64,000 bases of DNA from Mesorhizobium amorphae CCNWGS0123 (lineage in GTDB: Bacteria > Pseudomonadota > Alphaproteobacteria > Rhizobiales > Rhizobiaceae), in NCBI RefSeq assembly GCF_001686985.1, contig NZ_CP015318.1, positions 3,408,001 to 3,472,000 on the forward strand, given 5' to 3'. The notes beneath the pieces were generated by a model, which saw nothing but the letters and a program-made list of their open reading frames with translations, had not been told where the DNA came from and made no database searches. This document shows positions 17,128 through 25,954 of this stretch, piece after piece (the first letter of the stretch is position 1; each line of letters opens with the position of its first letter). The position numbers and the translations under genes were made by a program.

Positions 17128-18257
17128 CTGGTTACTCCTTCGGGGAGGCGAACCTTTTCGTGTTCGCGAAGCCGGTTGACGCCGGCGGTGACGACAATGT
17201 CGCCTTCGGCAAGGCCGTCGCTGACGACGACGCGGTCTGTTTCGTAGCGGGCAATGGCGACAGGCTTGAGTTCCACGGTCGAGGACGCGGCAACCACCCA
17301 GACGGCCGGCTTGCCGTCCTTGTCGAACAGCGCGCTTCCCGGCAGCACCACGACAGGGGCGCTCATCGTGTTGACGCGGCCGGCGACGCTGCTGCCGAAG
17401 CGCATTTCGTTCGGCGCGTCGCGCAGCGCGACCTTGACCTGGAAGGTGCGGGTCGCGGCGTCGGCCATCGGCGAGATTTCACGAATGATGCCGATCGTCG
17501 CGATCGCCGGATTGCTCAGCAGCGAGACCTTGATTTCAAGGGGACGCCTTGCATCCTCGCCGGTCGAGAAGGCTGCTTCGGCGATCGAGAAGACCGCGTC
17601 GCGGGCAGCAGGGTCGGCGACGCGCGCCACCATCTGGCCGGCATTGACGACCTGGCCCGCTTCGGCGCCGGTCGCGGTCACCACACCATCGAAATCGGCA
17701 TGCAGCTCGGTGTAGGCAAGCTGGTCCCTGGCCATCTCGAAGCCGATCCTTGCCGATTCAAGCTTTGCCTCGGCCGAACGCAGGCCTTTCATCGTTGCAT
17801 CGTAATTGGCCCGTGTCGCAAAGCCCTTGGCAAGAAGCGCTCCGATGCGGGCCTCGGCGGCACTGGCTTCGACCAGCACGGCCTCGGCGGCCGCGACGTC
17901 GGCCTTGGCGCTGGCGAGGCGGTTGCGATAGTCCTGGTCTTCGATGCGGGCGAGCACGTCGCCCTTGTTTACCATCTGGCCGACCTCTGCCGTGCGTTGC
18001 ACGAGCTTGCCGGACAGCCGGAAGCCGAGATCGCTTTCGCGCTGCGGCCGGATCTCGCCGATGGCGATGCGTTCGTCGGCCTGCCGGGCTGGCTTCACCG
18101 CCATGGCCCTGACAAGCTTGGCTTCGGGCACGTTCGGTTCGACCGCCGCGGCCTCGCCCTTTGCGCCATACCAGACCACCGCGGCGGCGCAGGCAAGTGC
18201 AGCCACGGATGCAGCGACGAGACGATGCTTGCCGCGCCTGTTGTGGAAGAGTGTCAT
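17124..18257 (-). CDS. RND efflux periplasmic adaptor (membrane fusion protein)
   Basis: This 377-residue adaptor begins at an ATG at 18257 with a strong GGAGG six bases upstream; upstream in-frame extension to 18473 lacks such support. A hydrophobic N-terminal anchor (residues about 14-32) is followed by a biotinyl-lipoyl-like half-motif (VNKGDVLARIEDQDY), a coiled-coil hairpin rich in Ala and Glu, a second lipoyl half and a beta-barrel domain, as in AcrA/MexA proteins. It links the inner-membrane pump encoded downstream to an outer-membrane channel. It is the first gene of the adaptor-monooxygenase-pump operon. Confidence 0.93.
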   Translation of the reverse strand: MTLFHNRRGKHRLVAASVAALACAAAVVWYGAKGEAAAVEPNVPEAKLVRAMAVKPARQADERIAIGEIRPQRESDLGFRLSGKLVQRTAEVGQMVNKGDVLARIEDQDYRNRLASAKADVAAAEAVLVEASAAEARIGALLAKGFATRANYDATMKGLRSAEAKLESARIGFEMARDQLAYTELHADFDGVVTATGAEAGQVVNAGQMVARVADPAARDAVFSIAEAAFSTGEDARRPLEIKVSLLSNPAIATIGIIREISPMADAATRTFQVKVALRDAPNEMRFGSSVAGRVNTMSAPVVVLPGSALFDKDGKPAVWVVAASSTVELKPVAIARYETDRVVVSDGLAEGDIVVTAGVNRLREHEKVRLPEGVTR

Positions 18258-18535
18258 GTTGCCTCCATACCCGATGTTGCGGCCTGCGCCGGGCAAGGGC
18301 GCGTTAGCCGAAGATCCCATTGGCTGGAGAAGAACCGGGAACGCTTGATGCACGATTGCAAGGAGCTCGAAGACCAGCCCGTCCTGACCAGCACGAGCTT
18401 TTTCGCCTTTTCGGCCCCTGAAATCCCGATCGGGTTCTGAAAATTTTCCGATGTTTTGGCGACCGGCGGCCAACGCGTAGGCCGGTCGATTCGCCTAGGC
18501 GTCGAGGGAAAGCGGAAAGCATTGCTCCGCCGGTG
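18258..18535. other. Divergent region between efflux operon and ABC importer leader
   Basis: This stretch of 278 bases lies between the adaptor start and the promoter of the cobalamin-riboswitch transcript. The part near 18420-18445 is AT-rich and may carry the efflux operon promoter. No gene or convincing operator was seen. A regulator gene for the efflux operon is not adjacent. Confidence 0.3.
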
Positions 18536-18575
18536 TTGACAGCATATGGCAGCGCTTGTTACGTAATGTTATTAC
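18536..18575 (+). promoter_or_regulatory. Sigma70-type promoter with palindromic operator (Zur-like)
   Basis: A perfect -35 hexamer TTGACA lies at 18536-18541, with a poor -10-like sequence TACGTA at 18560-18565. Overlapping the -10 is an exact 13-bp palindrome GTAATGTTATTAC at 18563-18575. It resembles the ATGTTATAACAT core reported for alphaproteobacterial Zur sites, so metal-responsive repression in addition to the riboswitch is possible. The promoter call is reasonable; the Zur assignment is inference. Confidence 0.45.
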
Positions 18576-18583
18576 ATATGCAG

Positions 18584-18653
18584 CCTACGGTAGGCGAACC
18601 GATGCCTGCAATCAAAAAACCATTGCGGCGCGATCGGGGGAAACCTACGGTAG
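18584..18653 (+). repeat. Two CCTACGGTAG repeats in the 5' leader
   Basis: CCTACGGTAGG at 18584-18594 is itself an odd-centred palindrome. CCTACGGTAG recurs at 18644-18653, exactly 60 bases later, both in the leader between the promoter and the riboswitch. They could be a second protein-binding site or part of leader RNA folding. Confidence 0.4.
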
Positions 18654-18657
18654 AAAA

Positions 18658-18838
18658 TGATGGTCCCCGAGTCGAAAGGCGAGGGGTGAAAAGGGAACAC
18701 GGTGAGACCGTTCTTTGGTCGAGGCCGTGGCTGCCCCCGCAACTGTAAGCGGCGAGCAACATCCGCAAATGCCACTGGCCGGCAAGGCTGGGAAGGCAGG
18801 ATGAAGCCGAGACCCGCGAGCCAGGAGACCTGCCATCA
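18658..18838 (+). ncRNA. Cobalamin (adenosylcobalamin-type) riboswitch
   Basis: The conserved core is easy to read: AAAAGGGAACACGGTG near 18689-18704, CCCGCAACTGTAAGC near 18736-18750, the B12-box region GCCACTGG near 18771, GGGAAGG near 18790, and CCGCGAGCCAGGAGACCTGCC near 18814-18834. Closing stem P1 is formed by TGATGG (18658-18663) and CCATCA (18833-18838). It precedes the ABC importer genes on the same strand, so rising cobalamin should lower their expression. This points to a corrinoid or cobalt-related substrate for the transporter. Confidence 0.95.
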
Positions 18839-19036
18839 GCATGAGTTGACCGGACGGGGTGTGCCGGGAGGAGACGCCATCGGTCTGTCGTCCGATCGGC
18901 CCAGCTTCCTTCCGTCGCCAGTTTTGGAAAGTGACGGAACTTTGGAAGCCACCATCCATCGCATCATCGTGTGCTCGCTGTGCCGCGATTCAACCGGGCT
19001 GGCTCGCATCCCCGCTTCGAGGCCGGGGCTGAGCCG

Positions 19037-20797
<1,761 letters not shown>

Positions 20798-20842
20798 GGA
20801 TTGGGTGGGTCGGGATTTTTCCATGACGGATCGCCTGCCTTG

Positions 20843-21078
20843 GAGATTGGCCGAAACGCTCGTGACGTCGTCATCCACGGGCGGAGCAAGGAGCGAAGCG
20901 ACGCAGCGCAGACCCGAGGATCCATGCCGTTACGGGCAGGCGCCGCTGCGGTGCAGAATTCTGCTCCGGGGCACCCCGCGCGCGCAAGGTCACGGCATGG
21001 ATCCCAGGGTCTCCGCGACGGAGCTTCGCTCCTGCTTCGCCCTGGGATGACGAAGTTGCGGAGACCTCGGCCAATCTC
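20843..21078. repeat. Long imperfect inverted repeat (rhizobial intergenic element)
   Basis: The arms run from about 20843-20932 and 20988-21078. Outer ends are GAGATTGGCCGA and TCGGCCAATCTC, and inner parts are GGATCCATGCCGT and the reverse complement ACGGCATGGATCC, with GTCATCC...GGAGCGAAG segments between them. Transcribed, it would form a hairpin of roughly 90 paired bases. Such GGATCCATGCCG-type elements are widespread between genes in Mesorhizobium and its relatives. Here it lies inside the importer operon between binding-protein and permease genes. Confidence 0.8.
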
Positions 21079-21099
21079 AAACGCCGGCGTGGCGATGAC

Positions 21100-22131
21100 G
21101 TGTCCAAGAACGTGAATCGGCGCCACAAGGCGTTCACACCGGCCATGATGGCAGGCGCGGCGCTGGTTGCCGCGCTCGCCTTGCTGTCGATCGCCTATGG
21201 TTCGACGGTGATCGCGTTGCCGGATGTCGTCGCAGCACTGGCGCATGCGGTCGGGTTCGATACGCATTCGGTCTCCGGCCCGGTCGGCAAGATCGTCGTC
21301 GACCTCCGGCTGCCGCGCACGCTGCTGGCAATCGCGGTCGGCGCCGGGCTGGGTGTTGTCGGCGTATTGCTGCAGACAGTGACCCGCAACGATCTCGCCG
21401 ATCCGTTCCTGTTTGGTCTCTCCTCGGGTGCCGCCGCCGGCGCTGTATCCGTCATCACCGTCTTCGGTGACAGTTTCGGCATCTGGACCTTGCCGGTCGC
21501 CGCTTTCACCGGCGGCATGCTGGCCGCGGCCGTGGTGCTGTTGCTTGTCTCGCGCGTGACGGGGCAGGGCCCCGAGCGCCTGATCCTTGCCGGGCTTGCC
21601 GTCTCCTTCATGTTCACCGCGCTCACCAACTATCTGGTCTTTGCCGGCGACCAGCGCGCCGCCCATTCGGTGCTGTTCTTGACCATGGGTGGGCTCGGCC
21701 TGGCGCGCTGGGATAATATTGGTTTGGCAGGGCTGGGCGCGGGCATCATCCTTGCCTATGGGCTGTGGAACCATCGCCGGTTCGATGCCTTCCTCGCCGG
21801 CGAGAACGCCGCCGAAAGCCTCGGCGTGCCCGTGGCGCGCATGCGCCGCACCACCTTTCTCGTCGCCGCCCTGTCGACCGCGATCCTCGTCTCGGTCGCC
21901 GGCGTCATCGGCTTCGTCGGCCTGATGATTCCGCATCTCTGCCGGCCATTGGCCGGTCCGTTGCATCTGCGCCTCATCGCAAGCTCGGCGCTGTTCGGCG
22001 CGGTGCTGCTTTTGGCCAGTGATCTTCTGGCCCGCACGCTGCTGCCGCCGCAGGAACTGCCGATCGGCATCATCACCAGCTCGCTCGGCGCCTTCTTCGT
22101 CGTCACCATGCTGATCCGCAACCGCCTGTGA
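21100..22131 (+). CDS. FecCD-family ABC importer permease
   Basis: This 343-residue integral membrane protein has about ten hydrophobic segments and the FecCD signatures LRLPRTLLAIAVGAGLGVVG near residue 70 and VAGVIGFVGLMIPHLCRP near residue 270. The latter is the loop that contacts the ATPase. It forms the channel for the importer encoded just upstream, whose ATPase and binding protein belong to the same Fe/B12 class. The GTG at 21100 lacks a strong ribosome site; an ATG at 21145 is an alternative. No TonB-dependent outer-membrane receptor gene is found in the window. Confidence 0.92.
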   Translation: MSKNVNRRHKAFTPAMMAGAALVAALALLSIAYGSTVIALPDVVAALAHAVGFDTHSVSGPVGKIVVDLRLPRTLLAIAVGAGLGVVGVLLQTVTRNDLADPFLFGLSSGAAAGAVSVITVFGDSFGIWTLPVAAFTGGMLAAAVVLLLVSRVTGQGPERLILAGLAVSFMFTALTNYLVFAGDQRAAHSVLFLTMGGLGLARWDNIGLAGLGAGIILAYGLWNHRRFDAFLAGENAAESLGVPVARMRRTTFLVAALSTAILVSVAGVIGFVGLMIPHLCRPLAGPLHLRLIASSALFGAVLLLASDLLARTLLPPQELPIGIITSSLGAFFVVTMLIRNRL

Positions 22132-22210
22132 CGGGACAACAGAGCCACAGGCGATGGTCTCCGCTCGCGATCACGGCGTCGTGACCGTATTTGCATGGCT
22201 GCCTACGTTG

Positions 22211-22232
22211 AATAGTAAGCACGCTTATTATA
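22211..22232 (+). promoter_or_regulatory. Palindromic operator candidate before marR
   Basis: AATAGTAAGC and GCTTATTATA flank AC as an imperfect palindrome (8 of 10 pairs) ending one base before the marR start codon. Such a position suits autorepression of the marR-emrAB operon by its MarR product. The proximity to the ATG suggests a leaderless or very short-leader transcript. Confidence 0.4.
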
Positions 22233-22233
22233 T

Positions 22234-22722
22234 ATGCCGCTCATGGTTTCCGACGGCATCGACAGATTGGGATTTTTGATCCACGACGTGCAGCGCCTGA
22301 TGCGCAAGCGCTTCGAGGCGCGCGCCAGCGGTTTCGGCCTGTCCTCGGCGCAATGGCGGCTTCTGGTCCGCGTCGCCAAGGAAGAGGGCGTCGCGCAGGC
22401 ACGACTCGCCGAGCTTCTCGAAATCGAGCCGATCAGCGTCTCGCGCCTGGTCGATCGCATGGAGGAGGGCGGCTGGATCGAGCGCCGTTCCGACGCGACC
22501 GACCGCCGCGTGCGCATGATCTTCCCGACCACCAAGGCAAGCGAGGCCTATAACCACGTCAAGAGCCTGGCCGGTGAGGTCTACGAGGAATCGCTTGTCG
22601 GCGTTTCGCCGGAAGATCGCCGTGTCCTGATCAGGGCGCTGGACACCATCGTGCGGAATCTTGCGGACGGCGAGGCGTCGTCCCTGGAAAAAGTCAGGAA
22701 TACGGAAGGCGCAGCAGCATGA
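22234..22722 (+). CDS. MarR-family transcriptional regulator
   Basis: This is a 162-residue protein with the MarR winged-helix fold: a recognition region ARLAELLEIEPISVSRLVDRMEEGGWIERR (residues about 55-84) and the wing sequence SDATDRRVRMIFPT. It probably represses the two downstream efflux genes and is released by their substrates, as EmrR is in E. coli. Its TGA overlaps the emrA-type start (ATGA, 22719-22722), showing an operon. No Shine-Dalgarno sequence is visible before 22234; an ATG at 22243 is an alternative. Confidence 0.9.
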   Translation: MPLMVSDGIDRLGFLIHDVQRLMRKRFEARASGFGLSSAQWRLLVRVAKEEGVAQARLAELLEIEPISVSRLVDRMEEGGWIERRSDATDRRVRMIFPTTKASEAYNHVKSLAGEVYEESLVGVSPEDRRVLIRALDTIVRNLADGEASSLEKVRNTEGAAA

Positions 22723-23897
22723 ACGCGGTAGCCAAGATAGACGAAAAGGTCACCGAACTGGAAATGGAGGCGCCGGCTCAGCCGGCGACGGCGCCCGTGG
22801 CGGTCGCGCCCCCGCAGCAGCCGGCGCCTGTCGCGCCGAAGAAGAAGCGGCGCCTCGGCCGCTCCCTGTTGATGATCGCGCTGCCCGCGGCGCTGATCGC
22901 TGGCGGCAGCTATGTCTGGGTTACCGGCGGCCGCTACCAGGAGACCGAGAACGCCAATCTGGAGCAGGCCAAGGTGTCGATCGCCTCCGACACGGCAGGC
23001 CGTATCGTGACGGTCGACATAGCCGATAACCAGCTCGTCAAGCAGGGCGATGTGCTGTTTGCCATCGATCCCGAGCCCTATCGGATCGCGCTCGCCCAGG
23101 CTGACGCGGCGGTGGCCGGCGCGCGCCTCAATGTCGAGCAGCTGCGCGCCGCCTACAGCCAGTCGATGGCGCAGGAGAAGTCCGACACCAGCGAGGTCGA
23201 TTTCGCGCAGTCGCAATATGACCGCGCCGCCGATCTCGCCCAGAAGGGCATCAACGCCAAGTCGTCGCTCGATCAGGCCAAGAACGATCTCGACAAGGCC
23301 AAGCAGCAGCTGGCGGTCGCCGAACAGGGCATCATCAGCGCCAAGGCCGCGCTTGGCGGCAATCCGGACATCGAGACCGACAAGCACCCGACCGTGATGG
23401 CCGCGCTCGCCGCGCGCGACAAGGCCGCCTATGATCTGGCGCAGACCACGGTCAAGGCACCAGCCGATGGCGTCATCAGCCAGGCATCCTCGTTCAAGGT
23501 CGGCCAGTATGTCGGCTCCGGCACGCCGCTGTTCTCGCTGGTCGAGACCGGCGACACCTGGATCGACGCCAACTTCAAGGAAACCCAGCTTACCAACATG
23601 AAGCCGGGACAGAAGGCCGAGATCGTCGTCGACACCTATCCGGGCAAGACCTTCGCGGCGACCGTCAAGGCGATCGGCGCCGGCACCGGCGCGGAGTTCT
23701 CGCTGCTGCCCGCCCAGAACGCCACCGGCAACTGGGTCAAGGTCACCCAGCGCATCCCGGTGCGCCTGGAACTGACGGATCCCGACGCCAGGATGGCGCT
23801 GCGCACCGGCATGAGCGTGACCGCCACCGTCGACACTGGTGTGGCGCGTGGGCTGCCGAAGATCTTCGGCCATGCCACGGCTGGCGAGGCGCAGTAA
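22719..23897 (+). CDS. EmrA/HlyD-type membrane fusion protein
   Basis: The 392-residue product has a cytoplasmic Ala/Pro-rich N-terminus, a single membrane helix (about residues 48-66), and then a lipoyl-like half (VKQGDVLFAIDPEPY), a long coiled coil and a second half (KAPADGVISQASSFKVGQYV). This is the architecture of EmrA, the periplasmic partner of DHA2-type MFS exporters. The matching exporter gene lies about 300 bases downstream. Translation is coupled to marR by an ATGA overlap. Confidence 0.92.
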   Translation: MNAVAKIDEKVTELEMEAPAQPATAPVAVAPPQQPAPVAPKKKRRLGRSLLMIALPAALIAGGSYVWVTGGRYQETENANLEQAKVSIASDTAGRIVTVDIADNQLVKQGDVLFAIDPEPYRIALAQADAAVAGARLNVEQLRAAYSQSMAQEKSDTSEVDFAQSQYDRAADLAQKGINAKSSLDQAKNDLDKAKQQLAVAEQGIISAKAALGGNPDIETDKHPTVMAALAARDKAAYDLAQTTVKAPADGVISQASSFKVGQYVGSGTPLFSLVETGDTWIDANFKETQLTNMKPGQKAEIVVDTYPGKTFAATVKAIGAGTGAEFSLLPAQNATGNWVKVTQRIPVRLELTDPDARMALRTGMSVTATVDTGVARGLPKIFGHATAGEAQ

Positions 23898-24200
23898 ACG
23901 GATTTCGTGCGAGGCGGCGGAAGCTGCGTCTGACAAAACCAAGGACAGGAGACAGGCCGGCGGGGCGAAGGGCGAGGATTGCGACGGTACTGCCGGCCAG
24001 CCTCGACATTCGACTTCGGACCCGACGGTCCACAGGGTTCCGGGCGGCTGGCGCCCGCGAAATTCGAGACGCTCTGGTCGATGTAACCCCCACATCGATG
24101 GTCGCGTCCCACCGCGATGAGGGTCTCTCCACACGGGACGGCCTCGCCGCCCGGAAACCCTTGTCTACACGTTTTTGATACCGACTGGAAGTTCCGCATC
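23898..24200. other. Spacer between emrA-type and emrB-type genes
   Basis: This 303-base spacer is unusually long for an operon of this kind. No ORF with coding character on either strand, and no clear hairpin element, was recognised in it. It could carry an internal promoter. Confidence 0.3.
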
Positions 24201-25736
24201 ATGAGCACCCCAGAAGCCTTCAAGGAAGTGCCGCACCGCGGCCTGATCACGGTTGCGCTGATGCTGGCGACGGTCATGCAGGCGCTCGACACCACGATCG
24301 CCAACGTTGCGCTGCCGACCATGACCGGCGATCTCGGTGCCTCGCCAGACAACATCAACTGGGTGCTGACGTCCTACATCGTGGCCGCTGCGATCATGAC
24401 ACCGGTCACCGGCTGGCTGGCCGACCGGCTCGGCCGCAAGGAACTGTTCCTGACGGCGGTGGTCGGCTTCACCATCTTCTCCATGCTGTGCGGTCTGGCG
24501 TGGAGCCTGGAGACGATGGTGTTCTTCCGGCTGATGCAAGGCGTGTTCGGCGCCGCGATCGTGCCGCTGTCGCAGACCTTCCTGCTCGACATCAATCCGA
24601 AGGAGCGCCACGGCCAGGCGATGGCCATCTGGGGCGCCGGCATCATGCTGGGGCCGATCCTCGGCCCGACGCTCGGTGGCTGGCTGACCGAGAATTTCAA
24701 CTGGCGCTGGGTGTTCTTCATCAACCTGCCGGTCGGCATCGCCGCTTTCCTCGGCATGGCCGCCTATTTGCCTTCCGTTGCCCGGCGGATACGCAGCTTC
24801 GATTTCTTCGGTTTCGCCATGATCTCGCTTGGCGTCGGCGCGCTGCAGCTGATGCTCGATCGCGGCGGCGAGGTCGACTGGTTTTCCTCGGTCGAGATTT
24901 GGATCGAGCTCGGTCTTTCGCTGACCGGCTTCTGGGTGTTCATCATTCACACGGTGACGGCGGAGCACCCGTTCATCGACCCCAAGATCTTCCTCGACCG
25001 CAATTTCGTGACCGGGCTGGCGTTCATCTTCGTCATGGGCGTGCTCATCCTGGCCAGCATGTCGCTGCTGCCGCCAATGCTGGCAACCATCTTCGGCTAT
25101 CCGACCATGACCATCGGTGTCGTCATAGGTCCCCGCGGTATCGGCACGATGATTTCGATGCTTTTGGTCGGCCGCATCATGCACAAGGTCGATGCCCGCG
25201 TCCTCGTTGTCATCGGCTTCCTTTTGACCGCGCAGTCGCTCCACACCATGGCGAGTTTCACGCCGCAGATGGACAATTGGCTGATCCTCAGCTCCGGCAT
25301 CATCCAGGGCCTGGGAATGGGAATGGTGTTCGTGCCGCTGTCGACCGTGGCTTTCGCGACGCTCGACCCACGCTACCGCACCGATGCCACGGCGCTGTTC
25401 AGCCTGGTGCGCAATCTCGGTTCGTCGATCGGCGTGTCGGTCGTGACGGTTCTCCTGGTGCGCAATATCCAGGTCAACCACAGCGAGCTCTCGGCCTTCA
25501 TCAACCCGTTCAATCCCAATCTGTGGGCGGTCTCGCCTGCCGCGGCGGGCGGCGACCCAACGGCACTTTCGGAGGTCGACGGGCTGGTCAATATCCAGGC
25601 GATGATGATCTCCTACGTCAACGACTTCAAACTGCTGATGATGATGACGCTGCTTGCCGTCCCGTTCGTCTTCCTGCTGCGCAAGCCAAAGGCCGGTCCG
25701 GCCGCAGGCGGCGCACCCGCCGCGCATATGGACTGA
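24201..25736 (+). CDS. EmrB-type DHA2 family MFS multidrug exporter
   Basis: At 511 residues with about 14 membrane helices, it matches the DHA2 (14-TMS) drug:proton antiporters. Family motifs are clear: LDTTIANVALPTM near residue 30 (motif D1), GWLADRLGRKELF near 75 (motif A) and a Gly/Pro-rich motif C near 150 (GAGIMLGPILGPTLGGWL). It pairs with the upstream EmrA-like protein and is probably controlled by the MarR regulator. The ATG at 24201 has GGAAG upstream; the longer frame to 24117 has no family homology. Confidence 0.94.
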   Translation: MSTPEAFKEVPHRGLITVALMLATVMQALDTTIANVALPTMTGDLGASPDNINWVLTSYIVAAAIMTPVTGWLADRLGRKELFLTAVVGFTIFSMLCGLAWSLETMVFFRLMQGVFGAAIVPLSQTFLLDINPKERHGQAMAIWGAGIMLGPILGPTLGGWLTENFNWRWVFFINLPVGIAAFLGMAAYLPSVARRIRSFDFFGFAMISLGVGALQLMLDRGGEVDWFSSVEIWIELGLSLTGFWVFIIHTVTAEHPFIDPKIFLDRNFVTGLAFIFVMGVLILASMSLLPPMLATIFGYPTMTIGVVIGPRGIGTMISMLLVGRIMHKVDARVLVVIGFLLTAQSLHTMASFTPQMDNWLILSSGIIQGLGMGMVFVPLSTVAFATLDPRYRTDATALFSLVRNLGSSIGVSVVTVLLVRNIQVNHSELSAFINPFNPNLWAVSPAAAGGDPTALSEVDGLVNIQAMMISYVNDFKLLMMMTLLAVPFVFLLRKPKAGPAAGGAPAAHMD

Positions 25737-25954
25737 CGTTTGCGGATTGGCGCGACGTAGCGGCCGCGCCTGCATCCGGACTCAAAATCGTGACCCGGGA
25801 ACAGCACCAGGATTTTCAGATATCCACCGCCGTCAGCTCCTGACTTCGAGCTGGTTCACCTACCATTAGTATATCTCGATCACGATGCAGTCGCTTTTGG
25901 GTTGAAAAGCGAGGCGTGTTGCTTTGCGCCGGCACCAAACCGGAGGAACTCTGT

